Positions 38,501 to 49,205 are shown, numbered from the stretch's first letter. The stretch: DNA of 64,000 nt from Paralvinella palmiformis (GCA_025642065.1 JAODUP010000352.1:411605-475604), one strand, 5' to 3'. The notes: generated by a model not told the origin, from the letters alone. Translations and numbers: made by a program.

Positions 38501-39344
38501 ATATATATATATATATAATTATTGACGTCGGTTAATTTGTAGAACAATAATTTGTTATTTAGTTACCAAACAATTGAAAGGAGCACTTTTCTCCAGGCCT
38601 GCCGTTTATTTTCAATTTCAGATATTTTTCTATGCCAAAATTGGTTGTGGTAAAGATTAAGATATATTGAAATCAATAATTGGTTCTTCAGCATATAGTA
38701 TTCTTTACAGATGTAATAATAAGTTTTCTCAGCTTTGCTGCGTGCAAGAAAATAGTGCCCGTTCTGGAATTGACGATAATATAGATCTTGTGGAAGGTGG
38801 TTCTGAACAGTGCAGACTCTGTATCTATGCTATTAGTATGTGGTCTCATATGGTGTTACAAGTGAGCTGTAATTTCAAATCATACATTCCTCGTTTCATG
38901 TCAACTCCAAGTTATAATCCATGAATCAAGATATCACTTGAATGCGTCATGCATCATGATAGCTGTGTTGCCATTTCTTTTATTCTTCAATAATTGATTC
39001 ATCTTTTTTGTACATCATTTGAACGAAATCAAGAACAGTTGATGCAACAGTTCAGACAGATTTATGACATGACTACGTGAATTAATATTTACTGAAAATT
39101 AGTCTCTGATATGAAAATATATTAGTAGAATGTGTTATTAATTAATTAATTATTTATAAATTATCTGTTAACAGAGGTTATCAGACGTGCTCTTTTGACA
39201 ACATTTTACTCAAACTGATGGTTGTCGTGGTAACTTGATAATGTAATCTTTTTCTTTCAGGAAACGGATTATAACCTGACCTACTTTGATAATGGTGAGA
39301 ATGACGAAGAAGATGATGATTTAGATGAAGGTCCAATCTATTGA
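29438..39344 (+). CDS. POLR3G: RNA polymerase III subunit RPC7 (POLR3G/POLR3GL), five exons
   Basis: Subunit of the RPC3-RPC6-RPC7 initiation subcomplex of nuclear RNA polymerase III. Exons: 29438-29563, 32809-32995, 34142-34248, 36066-36185, 39261-39344. All introns are GT-AG and all phases join, giving 207 residues (human paralogues about 218-223). Seen in order: Gly/Arg N-terminus MAGRGGRGRGRG, FNVESLGFGRGEALP, LQPPPTYP, a helix with DYLITLKHDLRMAM and YYIKP, DIERYSDKY, WQPDWQRLPLEL (the conserved WxPDW block), a Lys-rich linker, a long Glu-rich segment (exon 4) and the C-terminus ETDYNLTYFDNGE...DEGPIY. I cannot separate POLR3G from POLR3GL: the duplication is vertebrate (known), so a single invertebrate gene is expected. 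Introns carry SINEs, LINE pieces and tandem duplications. Confidence 0.95.
29930..30250 (+). repeat. Imperfect direct duplication in POLR3G intron 1
   Basis: Segment 29945-30060 (atattgcctga, aataaatattatgcctgt, gaagaaaact, tcttgatatcccatgt) recurs at 30125-30248 in the same order with small indels. Intron 1 otherwise shows only AT-rich DNA, an S2 SINE and a LINE piece. Confidence 0.65.
31364..31835 (+). repeat. 65-bp tandem duplication whose second copy is split by a SINE
   Basis: Unit 1 starts at 31364 (ctctttgtaaatgtacatc... gtgtatttctgtgatagcca). Unit 2 starts at 31430 (ttctttgtaaatgtacatca) but is interrupted at about 31458 by an S2 SINE. Its second half (gtgtatttctgtgatagaca) resumes at about 31783. 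Confidence 0.7.
31459..31772 (+). repeat. SINE family S2 copy
   Basis: Head gagccgtgatagcgcagtta, B box gggttcgaggctc and tail gtaaagtgccttagagcatc / gggcgctatataaat followed by TATTAT. Same family as 21756-22056. Confidence 0.8.
32518..32735 (+). mobile_element. CR1/Jockey-like LINE thumb fragment in POLR3G intron 1
   Basis: Across frames it encodes TVPQLF-like residues, then SHLEYSSSIWHPRF and later YRR-MRGD-like residues, the same order as the LINE at 44163-44620. It is frameshifted, and it ends about 75 bases before exon 2. Confidence 0.6.
32809..32995 (+). CDS. POLR3G: POLR3G exon 2
   Basis: 187 bases, residues 43-104: VPQFKCLPL, TLKHDLRMAMQDSPYYIKP and DIERYSDKYHV, the most conserved part of the family. 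Acceptor attttcag, donor CCGG|GTAAAT. Confidence 0.95.
34142..34248 (+). CDS. POLR3G: POLR3G exon 3
   Basis: 107 bases, residues 105-140: DWQRLPLELQQKKKK and a basic linker. Acceptor ttgaacag, donor AAG|GTATAA. Confidence 0.93.
34637..34802 (-). repeat. SINE family S1 copy in POLR3G intron 3
   Basis: Retains tatggccactcttgtgcaca, acaccctttagacatagcta, ccaggatttgaac (B box) and a diverged tRNA head. Its tRNA-head half is included in the tandem duplication below. Confidence 0.7.
34700..35029 (+). repeat. 165-bp tandem duplication in POLR3G intron 3
   Basis: 34700-34864 and 34865-35029 are almost identical (gacaaatataacacccttta...). I noticed one difference, tgcct against tgtct, near the end. 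The unit joins half of an S1 SINE to the adjacent intron sequence. Confidence 0.93.
35012..35243 (+). repeat. 116-bp tandem duplication abutting the 165-bp one
   Basis: 35012-35127 and 35128-35243 match (ccaggatgtttactg..., cttaagt) with one or two differences (tcttctagat against tcgtctagat). It overlaps the end of the previous duplication by about 18 bases, the shared ccaggatgtttact word. Confidence 0.92.
36066..36185 (+). CDS. POLR3G: POLR3G exon 4
   Basis: 120 bases, 40 codons, phase 0 on both sides. Almost entirely Glu/Asp/Lys: VLEEKEVRGDEEVEVEEEEE and onward. Donor GAG|GTAAAT. Confidence 0.93.
36261..36450 (+). repeat. SINE family S1, full copy
   Basis: gggcgcctccatggtctagt head, B box gattgaatcttgg, body, cacttggcccatttagcctg, acaaaagtgaccgtaaaaca, then a (TCATCG)-type simple tail. 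It lies in POLR3G intron 4, 75 bases after exon 4. Confidence 0.88.
37025..37954 (+). mobile_element. 5'-truncated LINE with 15-bp target-site duplication
   Basis: Degenerate RT and C-terminal frames: DWELSTLITIHKGKADPL at the start, then MQF-FMPGKGMTNAI, later LRYLGHVLRKDDGDLMTR, SMLYDVDAVRGRGRTMMTW, NQVVKKD and a Pro-rich end. The motif series is that of LINE reverse transcriptases with an RxxRWxGHVxRKDDxD C-terminal block. The direct repeat ttgtcacgttatgaa stands at 37010-37024 and 37955-37969, immediately outside both ends. Many stops and missing palm motifs show it is dead. It lies in POLR3G intron 4. Confidence 0.85.
38490..38517. repeat. (TA)n microsatellite
   Basis: About 12 TA units in POLR3G intron 4. 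Confidence 0.9.
39261..39344 (+). CDS. POLR3G: POLR3G exon 5 (terminal)
   Basis: 28 codons with TGA: ETDYNLTYFDNGENDEEDDD then LDEGPIY. This matches the ETDY..SYFDNGE...DE-IY end of the family. Acceptor ctttcag after a strong pyrimidine tract. Confidence 0.95.
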   Translation, partial: ETDYNLTYFDNGENDEEDDDLDEGPIY

Positions 39345-39960
39345 TATGCTTTCTTGATGTCAAATGATGTTACTTCTTTGAACATATCATGTATGTTGTT
39401 ATTAGTCATTGATCAAGCCAACTTACGTGAAATCCATCGAAACACATTTGTTAAAACATGACATTATTCTTTGCGCTCACCCATCTAATATTTAGTACTG
39501 TAGAGTACACCACTGATGGTCACTTCATGGCAAGTAGACCATTTCTTACTGCGAGTCATGGAATGAACCTAGCTCATGATAATCAGTGTGTTCCAGAAAT
39601 AATCTTATTTTAAGGTTGACACAACTAATGAGTGCTTGACGGAGCAGTAAGGAGTGCATACATTCGAAGTGCTGACACCTTGAAGCCCGATGTTGTGGTG
39701 CTGAATGGGCTTTTAGTGGATGTTAATTGGTTTGAACATATTGATTAGAATTGACTACGTTCGGTGTAATCAAAATGCGGTAATGTAGTCGATGAATGTA
39801 TTATGCGTGTATAAGAGACTATAGACTAAATCTGGATTGATGTGATCCAAGATTGTCTGAGTGGGGAAGACAGTCTATGAAACAACGTATATATTACAGT
39901 TTATACAGTATCGTCTTAAAAATATATATATATAATGGTTTACGAGACGACACTATCAAT

Positions 39961-40122
39961 GTGGAGCACCTCCGTGATATCACTGCTAGCGCGTTTGATC
40001 ACAGATCACTACCACCTGAGTTCGAACCTCGGCGTGGGCATATCTGATGGGCGTTTCATGTTTGACTTCGCTTCATTACCTTTGGAGGTCGCTCGGCCCG
40101 TTTAGCCTATCATGTGTGGTTT
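39961..40122 (+). repeat. SINE family S1 copy
   Basis: gagcacctccgtgatatcac head, B box gagttcgaacctcgg, body ttgacttcgcttcattacct, tcgctcggcccgtttagcct. The last 30 bases are missing. Confidence 0.85.
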
Positions 40123-41587
40123 ATGCGATCAAAGATAGTCACACTGATGTAAACAATATTCATTATAAAAGAAAGACGTCATAAAGTCGTAGTTATGATT
40201 TATTACTATTTTAATACCAATTAATGATTTGCATCGAGTTGATATGACATATTTTAATTGTGACAGTTAAAGAATGACAATGATTTATGCAAATATAAGT
40301 ATATAAATATAATAGCATTTGACATTGAGAACATCGTAAAACGAGGAGTACAATTTGGCTGAATTATCATTTTACAGCATATCCAGAATCAGCTCTCTCT
40401 TCCGTGTTTATATGTTATGGCTTCTCTATCCTAAATAAAACGTTCACCTGCTAAATAATATATGATCTCTTTAAAGTTATGGGTGTTGAATGACGTCACA
40501 ATCACGTAGGTGTGCATACTTGGCATCAATTTGATAAATATTACACATTTTAGTACAAACATATGCCGACCTGCTTGGAAAGCAGTTATCGTGGGACAGC
40601 TGCACTAGGAGCAACACCAACGGCACCCTTACACCAGCCTGCATCACTGAAGGACTGAAATAATTATATTATCAGTTGTGCAATGTCAAATCACACTGTT
40701 ACGTCGAGTGTCTAACACACTGTTTCGAGCCATGATCAAACATCTTATAATGATGGATGTTCTGAATAAAGCGTGCTCCAGGAACATTTGATAGATTTAT
40801 GCCATGAATATGTTATGATTATTTTTTTTTTATAGTTAATCTACTAGGATTTATAGAAATATCGATTAAACAAATTGAAGTGTAATCATGATTTATACAC
40901 ATTCATATAACACATTTATATTCAATAAAATTGACTAAAATTATTTAACTACAGGTCATCAGAATAAGGGGGTTGGGAGTTTCCTATGGGACTGGCACTG
41001 AGGTTAATCAAAGAGTAAATCGTCAGAATATGGTTTAATAAAATATTCTTTGTCCAGTAAGGACCATGATGTCATCTTTTTATATATGCAATTGCTGGTG
41101 GCGAGAAACCCACAAAGATAACAGGATATAGTAATGTTCCACGGATGGGTCCACCAATCGCAACATACAGTGTTAACAAGCATTAAATAATATCAGGTTG
41201 AACACCTTTAATGACGACATCATCAGACACCACATCATACGTGTAAAAAATTAACTTTTAAAACAAGGTCTGGGGTGGTTCGAGTAATTAGTATAAAATA
41301 TAATATGATCAAACTTCTTACTTAACAAATTCTTATCCCGGATAAGATTTCTTTGTTCTGGATGCCTCACTTCGGATAGATACAAGAGCAGCAACATCAT
41401 CAAATATATAACAAAGAACGATTATAATAAACAAATATAAAAAGTAAGCATTTGACTTCATGGACGTGTCTTCGCGTGATTTTCACCGATTTTTCTACAA
41501 ATCTAGGAGAATTCTTAATGACATTAAACAAGAACTGTTGCAAATTGGATTAAAAAAATTAGGCAAATCGTGTGTGTGTGTGTTGTC

Positions 41588-41655
41588 ATTTGACGTGTTA
41601 TCTTCGTACACGTGGTAGGCTAAATAGGCCACCAATGGCAATTAGGCGAAGACAT
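41588..41655 (-). repeat. SINE family S1, short fragment
   Basis: Only cgtacacgtggtaggctaaa, taggcc, accaatggcaattaggcgaag is left. Confidence 0.5.
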
Positions 41656-41779
41656 GTTTATGAGTGTAATTCTCATTTCATGTTTATAATTATTTAATTA
41701 GTTAGTTGCTGGTTGATTTTAACAATGGAATCTGTCTTATTCGGTTCTAGGTCGTATTTTATAGTAACAATGGTGACAG

Positions 41780-41830
41780 CAGGGCCGTATTAACATTAGA
41801 CTTTTAGGTACTTTGGGTTACCCTCCGGTT
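41780..41830. repeat. Single TIR-like end of the MITE type seen at 55036
   Basis: cagggccgtattaacattag matches the right terminus of the element at 55036-55362. No opposing end was found nearby, so it is a fragment. Confidence 0.4.
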
Positions 41831-41977
41831 TTTCAATCTTTAACCCCAATACAGCATGACCCTGGTTCGGTAGACACTCTAGGCCGCAGTACATAGCCCT
41901 ACATCCAATTTGTGGGTATCCTGATGAATTCTACTTAAAGGTTTAAAAAATAATATTTAAAAAGCATTAAAATAATG

Positions 41978-41982
<5 letters not shown>

Positions 41983-42018
<36 letters not shown>

Positions 42019-42070
42019 TAATTATGAGAGTTTATATATATATATGTTGTGTGTGTGTGTGTGTGTGTGA
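41983..42070. repeat. (TA)n and (GT)n repeats
   Basis: TA tract 41983-42014, a short bridge, a further TA run, then GT units to about 42069. Confidence 0.85.
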
Positions 42071-42449
42071 ATAAATACATATGTACTTGTATCGCTACAG
42101 CACAGAGTGGAGAATTCCTTTAACTATTGGAGCCATAGGGCTCTGGTAACAATAAATTATTGTCTGATGTAATCTAGCCTGTTGCTTAAACGTTCCCTGA
42201 ATTGCCGCCATTGATCACTGTATGTGAGACTTTACTAAAACTACTTATTGAGAGATTTGAAATCGCTACAAGTATACTGAGAATTTGTTTATATAAAGGT
42301 GATCAGGTTTGGGATTTATCAGAATTGGCGACGCTTTTAATGAAGTAAATAAAAACGTGTATCGCGTGATCAACGTCTATTTTAGATTCGCCAGTATTCC
42401 TGTATCCTGAGATGAACTGTAAATTATGTAGCACCTGACTATAATTTTG

Positions 42450-44735
42450 CATGTGTACATTACAGTGTATTGCCCTACGTGACTGTGTATTTGAATTGCT
42501 GTTACTAACACGAATGTCTTTCCAAGATACACAAATAAAGTACTGGCTAGGACTTCCAAGTTGCATTACACTGTATAAAGATGAAAATGTTGAAACATAC
42601 CACAATGATGAGCAAGACCAAACAGTAATACACTTCTTACAAGAAGAAACCATACAGTTAGAAGATGCAGATAATAATAGAACCCGAGAATTTATGTTGG
42701 AAGAAAACCAATAACCAGGGAAAACAGATTCAGACATAACAGTCACCAGTCAAAAGGGATTCACATGCTTCTACACAAATCCGGACTGACTCACAAGAAA
42801 GTCACAAATTGCCATTACAGAGACCCTCCCCAAAAATATAAACCAATCATCACTAAACACAATGCGAGAATTTGCTATACAAGGGTATCAGATATTCCAA
42901 GGACACCAGCATGATAGAGGAGTCATCACATATGTAGAACATAGTTTGCAATTGTTCCTGGAAGACTGCCTTAGTGACATGGCTCATGAAGAACAAATAT
43001 GGTGTGTTATATGGACAAAAAGAGGAAGCTCAATCCTGATTGGAAATATTTATCATATCCCAAGTAGTGGACAGCAAAATCACGAAGAACCTAACCGACT
43101 GATACAAGAGGCATGCAAACTAGGTTACACAGCAGCAGTAATAATGGGAGATTTCAATATCCTAACCATTGACTTGGACACCTGGAATGAAAAAAACAGA
43201 TCGGGACTCAAATTTCATATAGATATTACAGGAGAATTACCTTCATCAAGATATAGAGAAGCCAACATGATATAGACATAGCCAAAACCCATTACTAGTA
43301 GACTTATTGGTGACCAATAAGGAAGAACTCATTAGTGCCGTCTTATACCCAGATCCGCTTAGCAAGAGCGATCATTTATGCATAACTTTTTTAATTCACA
43401 CCGAATCAGAGAGGAACAACAAAACTCAAACAAGATTTAAAATGGACAAAGGAGACTACAACAAGATGAATATTATGTTCAGGAGTGTAGATTGGAATAG
43501 AGACACAGAGGATTTAGACAGCGATATGATTGTAATAGATTATCATAAGAAACGCAAAACTTTGAAATATTAGTATATCTGTATGACCTGCTTCTGTGAC
43601 CTAATAAAAGCAATATATGGTTTCAGAAATTAATTGCTACACGTAATGGATCAGTTGACGGAGATGATCGACAATGGAGAATGATTCGATGTCCTGTACA
43701 TTGATTTCAGAAAGGCCTTTGATACAGTGCCACATGCAAAGATGCTAAACAAACTGAGAGCCCATGGTGTTGATGGCAAAGTGCTTGACTGGATAGCAGA
43801 CTTTCTTAGAAGAAGACATCAGAGGGTCTCAGTGAATGGCAACTACTCATGCTGGATGAATGTCTTAATTGACATCCCACAAGGAAGTGTCTTGGGTCCT
43901 ATTCTCTTTATTATATTCATAAATGACCTACCAGACGTTGTCCAGAAGTTTTGCGTACTATTTGCAGACGACACGAAGGTGTATGGACCAGTTGGAAATG
44001 AAGAGTATAGAGTGAGTCTCGGGGAAGATTTGATACAATGGGTGGCAGCTGAAATTCAATACAACAAAATGCATTATGGACGAGGAAACCGACACCATGA
44101 ATACTTTGTAAAACATATGAATCAGATTACAAGTTGGAATCCACCACCAAAGAAAAAGACAAGTGGCAATGGCAGCAAACAAGGCTAACCGTGTGACAGG
44201 AGCAATAAGGAGCTCATTCAGATACATGGATGGGCATATGTTTGTACAGTTATACAAGTCAATTGGTAGAGTTCACCTTGAATATGCACACGCAGTGTGG
44301 TATCCCATTAACAAGACTGACAGAGATCAGCTGGAAAAGTACAACGGCGAGCTGCCAAGGATTTATCTGGGATTAGACATCTCCTCTATGAAGAAATATT
44401 GAGAAATCTCAAGCTCCCGAGTCTGGTGTACAGAAGAAGAAGAGGAGATATGATCCAATTATATAAGATATTGCATGGCCTTGAAGACATTCCTGAGAAC
44501 TCACTACTCAAACTAGCCTGTGAGTGGATTACAAGAGGTCACAGTCTAAAGCTAAAGAAACCAAGCCACAGGACAACATTCAGACAGCACTCCTCTAGTT
44601 TAAGAGTCATTAAAGATTAGAACGGATTCCCCGAAGGTGTTGTGACTGCACCAACTCTAAACAAATTTAAAAACAGACTAGATCGACACTGGACCGTAAT
44701 ACTGTATGACCACTGAGACCTTGTATTCGCTAGTT
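42450..44735 (+). mobile_element. Degenerate CR1/Jockey-type LINE (endonuclease + RT)
   Basis: Non-LTR retrotransposon remnant. Order: an acidic open stretch (42451-42714); the start of the endonuclease frame (TCFYTNPD near 42770); AP-endonuclease residues with GNIYHIP and VIMGDFNI (about 43040-43165); SKSDHLCITF (43350), the SDH motif; then a deletion of most of the RT fingers. RT palm: YIDFRKAFDTVPH (43698), QGSVLGPILFIIFINDLP, and FADDTKVYGP (FADD at 43961-43972). The thumb follows: NKANRVTGAIRSSFRYM, VHLEYAHAVWYP, LVYRRRRGDMIQLYK, and the end FKNRLDRHW (about 44670). At least four frame changes and several stops make it inactive. CR1 clade is my reading from motif style, not a phylogeny. 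Confidence 0.9.
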
Positions 44736-45004
44736 AAGTTAGGGAGCTAAATCCTAAAACGACCCTAAATTAAGTAAAATAGTCAAGGAGGGCTGTAAAG
44801 GAAATATATTTCCTACAAGCGTCGGATAAGGATACAGTGAGTTACAGTGAGTTAATAGCTTCTTGACAGCCAGCCTTGTTCCACTGCATAGGCGTGGTGG
44901 TTCCAAGGTCCGAAGGTGCATGATTAATATTCCTACTTTAGACAGAGACAATAAGGTGGGACTGTTCGTTTCTGTTGTGAGTGCACACCAACGCATAGCA
45001 TTGG

Positions 45005-45185
45005 GTGCAGTGGGTGGCTGACCATGTTAAATGGCGCTGACGTCTCCACCGAATTGATTAAATTAAAGAGGGACGTCAAAGAACCCCCTGAGGATGTAAT
45101 ACACTCTGGTAGGGACCACCCTCATGGTATTTCGACTCCATCTTTCCGTACTGCTCCCCTGCGAGTGGTAGGGCAGGAGGTATGA
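45005..45185 (+). repeat. SINE family S3, 5'-truncated copy
   Basis: gtgggtggctgaccatgtta, aatggcgctgacgtctccac, ccccctgaggatgtaataca, tccatctttccgtactgctc. The tRNA head and the 3' end are missing. Confidence 0.75.
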
Positions 45186-45914
45186 ACAAACACTCAAGTA
45201 AAAAGGGACCACACTGGAAATAAGCGTTTTATTACGCGTTCTTGTGCTATCCCTTTTTCATGATCGAATCGTGAAACGAAAGGAAATCAATCAATAGCAT
45301 CGTCAATAATTGAGCCGTCACTGGTGCAAGTTCAAAGTTGGAACTGTGAAAGAATACTGAAAGCTGGTATTTATAATAGGTATTTATAAATGTATACTCA
45401 ATTAATCGAGTAATAGGCGACTAGATGGACTATCCTAGTAAAAGTTTATTGGTTGATTGATTGTTTGATTGATTGATTGAGTAAGTGAGTATTTTGTTTA
45501 GCCTGTACGCTGATCACACGTGATTATATTATAACTGTATTAAATTATATCTGATGAATACGAGATTGGCTGTTATCTGTAGGTGTGTTGTAATAATAAG
45601 AACGGCCCCTTGATCGAAACAATGGTAATTGACTGCGAAGAATCAAATGCTGTAGCAAGGGGGCTCATCAAAACAATGATGTTAAGAGCGAATTCACAGA
45701 CACACTCTATGACAAAGATGCTGTATCAACTGATCAGTCACCATACATGAGGAGATGACAGTAGAGCCATTTTTGTCGATTCAAAATGGATGATGACGAT
45801 ATTAACACGTTGGAATGTTCCGTGAAGTAAAGAAGTACTCAAGCCAAAGCCTTTTTTTTGCTCACCAATCAGACTACATTTAGGATGAAATCACAGGAAG
45901 ATTATTATATCATA

Positions 45915-46139
45915 TATCATATTATTATGTCTCTTGATAATTTTAAATCTCTTCTAAAAACACACCTATTCAAGGTCGCTTTCACAGATAAATAATTATT
46001 TTCTTTTAAATCATTACAGGGTTTTTTACAGACATATTATTTGTGGTATTATTATATTACATATTATTTGTACAGCGCCTTTGAATGGCTCCTGCTAGTA
46101 AGGGCGCTTTATTAAATATACATTATTATTATTATTATT
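45915..46139 (+). mobile_element. L2-like LINE 3' end with tail
   Basis: Encodes SLDNFKSLLKTHLFKVAF and a stop, the conserved C-terminus of L2/CR1-type LINE RT proteins (family form LxxFKsxLKTHLFxxAF). A short 3' UTR follows and ends tttgtacagcgcctttgaat ... agggcgctttattaaatata plus (TAT)n. The last 120 bases recur almost identically at 61739. Confidence 0.8.
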
Positions 46140-47284
46140 GTCATCATCATAAGAATTTACGTTATATATGAAACGTCACTAATACATTTAACTATTTGTT
46201 TATTCGTGCTCTCATGTAAAGGACTGATCCCAGAAGTATAAATGTTAGAATGGATCACAACTTAATGGACTTTAACATTCATTTGTTATTACGTATTAAA
46301 GAAGAATTACTCACAGAGCGAGAGAGTGTATGATGTCTAGTATTGCCTAAAACGACATTGTCTGAAATACGTTGGTAATGATTATCAGTATAATGATGAT
46401 GATAGTAACAATAATAATAATAATAATAATAGTAAAATCAAAGTACTATACAATGAAAATTCAACATGAGCTTCGAACAGTTTGAAAACTTCTAATTATC
46501 TTTGATAAAACAATAACTGATCCACTAAAAGAAGAAGCGCTACATTAATTAAGTCGATTCGGGGATATTTGTAATAATACTTGATTGCAAATTATGCTTG
46601 ACGAGAGATCATACACCTCACGCTCAGTCTTATTATTAACAAATTTACAACTCGCTAGCAAACGCAGATATGACCACCGTTGGTAATGAGATCTTCAGGA
46701 GTCCATTCTACGACATCAAAGATAATTTTTATTATTTTAATGATGTGGTATCTTCATAATTTGAGTTGTTCATAAAACACGAATGGCTTTAAAGCTTAAA
46801 AAGATAATTCCAACTCTCACCATTGCTGCGAGTATGAATATCCAACATGGCGTAGCATCGTCAACAAATTCAGCTCTGAAATTACCATTGATTAATTTTC
46901 TCTATTAGAATAAACGTATTCATAATGTTCATCAAGTCTCCATTATCACCCGCTACTCAAAACGTCATAACTGAAAAATCATTACATAAATTAAACTCAA
47001 ACATCTACAAGTGATCTCACGAAATACCGTCCCGCTCTATGAATATTCAGCATATTAGTGACGTCAGCATTTCATTGCCCTTATAAAGAAATGCGACAAG
47101 GTAAACACATTAACTTATTAACCGTCGGCTTCGCATCAACCATCTTTTTCTGTGCAGAAGTGCAGTATGCTTACAAACTGCCATTGCACAATCTACTTGA
47201 AACAATGACAGTCGGTGATTTATAGTGTCATACGGGTTATAAGGATATTCGATACGATATTGTGAATTTCCATTCCTGCGGAAG

Positions 47285-48232
47285 ATGTTCGTTAAGAAGT
47301 CCGTATTTCTCGGCGGCATTTTAGCTACAAGCATTTTTACTTTATGTTTTTTTGCGAACGAACGAAACGCGAAAATCTCAAGTCCGAATCATCATCATCA
47401 TCATCACCGGCACAATTATCGTCCAGAATTCGACTCCAGCACTGACTGGCATCAGCCGAAAATTCCCGAACACCTACTCAACGCCAGCCAGAGTGATCCG
47501 GAACTGATCAACCACATCCGGAGCGAATGGATAATACCGCCTTCCACCGAACGGCGGAGCTTAAAGCGACCCGAAGTGTTGCATTATTCGGCCAGCAATC
47601 AGTCTTCGATCGTCGACGGGATTCTTGGCGGTAGGACGAACGGCTTTTTCGTCGAGTGTGGCGCCGCCGACGGCGAGACCATATCCAACAGCCTCTTCTT
47701 CGAGAAATCGCGCAACTGGAGCGGCGTCCTCATAGAAGGGTACGAGCCCTGGTTCCGGAAGCTCCTGCGGCTACGAAGGCGCGCCTACGCCGTCGGGGCC
47801 TGTCTGAGTCCCGTCAAAAGCCCAGTACTGACCGAATTCGTCAACATTGGATACGGCGGTGGGATGATCAACTACATGAAGGACAGCCATCTCAACCGGT
47901 TCGGTGGAAAAAACCGGCTACTGGACAAAACCGAGGCGATGCAGTGTTTGCCGCTGTACTCGATTCTTCGAGCCATTGGTGCGAAGCACGTCGATTACTT
48001 CTCGTTGGACATCGAAGGCGCCGAATTGGAGGTGATCAAAACGCTGCCGTTGGATGAGATTATCGTCGACGTCTTCACCATCGAGTACATCGTCGGGGAC
48101 GTCTCGAAGAGCAGGACAGACAGCGTTGAGAAGTTCAGGGCCATCAAGGACTACCTGGTCGGAAGGTACGGCTACGAAGTTTTTCATGTGAACAACTTCG
48201 ACGACGTCTACTTGAGGAGAAAAAACATGTAA
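47285..48232 (+). CDS. FkbM-family methyltransferase, type II membrane protein
   Basis: Predicted S-adenosylmethionine-dependent O-methyltransferase, probably of the Golgi lumen; substrate unknown. The uninterrupted 315-residue frame has ATG with A at -3 (gaagATG). Seen: a signal anchor (about 6-24, SVFLGGILATSIFTLCFF), a stem with six consecutive His (36-41), sequons NAS 66, NQS 105 and NWS 144, then the FkbM domain: GFFVECGAADGETISNSLFF (SAM motif I, 120-139), VLIEGYEPWF, AVGACLSP, a cysteine in MQCLPLYSIL, DYFSLDIEGAELEVIKTLP (237-255) and a C-terminal YGYEVFHVNNFDDVYLRR. FkbM proteins methylate sugar hydroxyls in bacteria (known). Molluscs make O-methylated glycans (known), but a role here is inference. 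It is intronless and much richer in GC than its surroundings. Some relatives (Star-like) are non-enzymatic, so activity is unproven. Confidence 0.93.
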   Translation: MFVKKSVFLGGILATSIFTLCFFANERNAKISSPNHHHHHHRHNYRPEFDSSTDWHQPKIPEHLLNASQSDPELINHIRSEWIIPPSTERRSLKRPEVLHYSASNQSSIVDGILGGRTNGFFVECGAADGETISNSLFFEKSRNWSGVLIEGYEPWFRKLLRLRRRAYAVGACLSPVKSPVLTEFVNIGYGGGMINYMKDSHLNRFGGKNRLLDKTEAMQCLPLYSILRAIGAKHVDYFSLDIEGAELEVIKTLPLDEIIVDVFTIEYIVGDVSKSRTDSVEKFRAIKDYLVGRYGYEVFHVNNFDDVYLRRKNM

Positions 48233-48346
48233 TCAAATCGATTACTTCGTGACGCGTTGCCTCGAATGGATCAGTCCCGTGCGATCTGTCATTTGAAGCA
48301 TTTGAAAGTATTCGTTGATTTGAACAGTAAAGGAAAACTATATTTG

Positions 48347-48352
48347 AATAAA
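48347..48352 (+). terminator. Candidate poly(A) signal of the FkbM gene
   Basis: AATAAA 115 bases after the TAA stop. Confidence 0.55.
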
Positions 48353-48516
48353 AAAGGGATTTCGTTTTATTTGAACATTCTACAATTTGTTGTAATAATA
48401 GTTAAATATTTGTTATGTAATTTTTACTTAAAAGTAGTTTGACAGTTCCTTATAATCCGAGTCCTTTATTTAACGTAAGATGGTGAAATAACTTCGGGGA
48501 AGGGGGGGAGGGAATG

Positions 48517-48517
<1 letters not shown>

Positions 48518-48576
<59 letters not shown>
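48518..48576. repeat. (TA)n microsatellite
   Basis: About 28 uninterrupted TA units. Confidence 0.95.
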
Positions 48577-48579
<3 letters not shown>

Positions 48580-49083
48580 AATAACACTTTCAAATGTCCT
48601 CTGGTGTGTTCGAAATATTTCAGTACATTAAGAAAATAGTTTTCGCCCTCAGAAAAGTATTTACATGTGAGCATAAAATCCGCATCATGGTGTAACGTTA
48701 TCTGTTAAAAGAAGCAAATGTATGCTTTATTACAAAGAGTGCTTTACTCGTATTAATATGTATCTATCTGTGTTAATAATAGTGAAGGTAATATGAATTA
48801 TAATCGCAGTTGTTGGAAGTGAACGTTAGTATTTGGAGAATGGCTTCTTAATTAACCGATGACCGATCGATTAATAGATTTCTCCTAAATGGCTTCAGTA
48901 GGGCTCATATGAACCCACGATACGCATTTAAACTAATTAATATATTATATATTACATATGTCTCTAGTTCTTTCCTGTAAATTGGAAGAAAATAATGCCT
49001 TATTCATATCGTTTAATTGATATCGTGACTTTTAATGTGCAAATAAAGTGCAAATGTGAAAATCCCACATTTTGCGGGTATTG

Positions 49084-49147
49084 TTCTCTCTCTCTCTCTC
49101 TCTCCCTCTCTCTCTCTTCTCTCTATATATATATATATATATATATA

Positions 49148-49185
<38 letters not shown>

Positions 49186-49205
49186 GTGCGTGTGTGTGTG
49201 TGTGT
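49084..49205. repeat. Compound (CT)n-(TA)n-(GT)n microsatellite
   Basis: CT, then TA, then GT with GTAT variants, each abutting the next. Confidence 0.93.

Larger units (their letters stand above)
39345..42440. other. POLR3G downstream region
   Basis: Contains the presumed 3' UTR of POLR3G (an AATAAA stands at 40434-40439; nearer signals are not obvious), an S1 SINE at 39961, a truncated S1 piece at 41588-41655 and a TIR-like end at 41780. A short open stretch on the minus strand near 41075-41180 (GGPIRGTLLYPVIFVGF) has no usable splice acceptor and was not called. Confidence 0.5.
44736..47284. other. Intergenic region before the FkbM gene
   Basis: Holds a truncated S3 SINE (about 45010) and an L2-like LINE 3' end (45915-46139); the rest is AT-rich DNA without recognisable genes. 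The last 280 bases before 47285 probably include the promoter and 5' UTR of the FkbM gene; no TATA box was clear. Confidence 0.5.

Noticed and set aside
40587..40654. Minus-strand exon-like segment after ttatttcag
   Set aside because: Short, ends quickly at TAA in the plausible frame, no recognisable homology or partner exons.
41075..41200. Minus-strand hydrophobic stretch GGPIRGTLLYPVIFVGF
   Set aside because: Only about 37 codons between stops, no splice acceptor at a suitable place, no family recognised.
42303..42746. A 147-codon minus-strand open frame
   Set aside because: It lies antisense to the 5' part of the plus-strand LINE, has no recognisable domain, and is explained as a shadow frame.
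47656..48057. 133-codon Arg-rich frame inside the FkbM gene
   Set aside because: Alternative frame of a GC-rich coding region; the main frame carries all conserved motifs.
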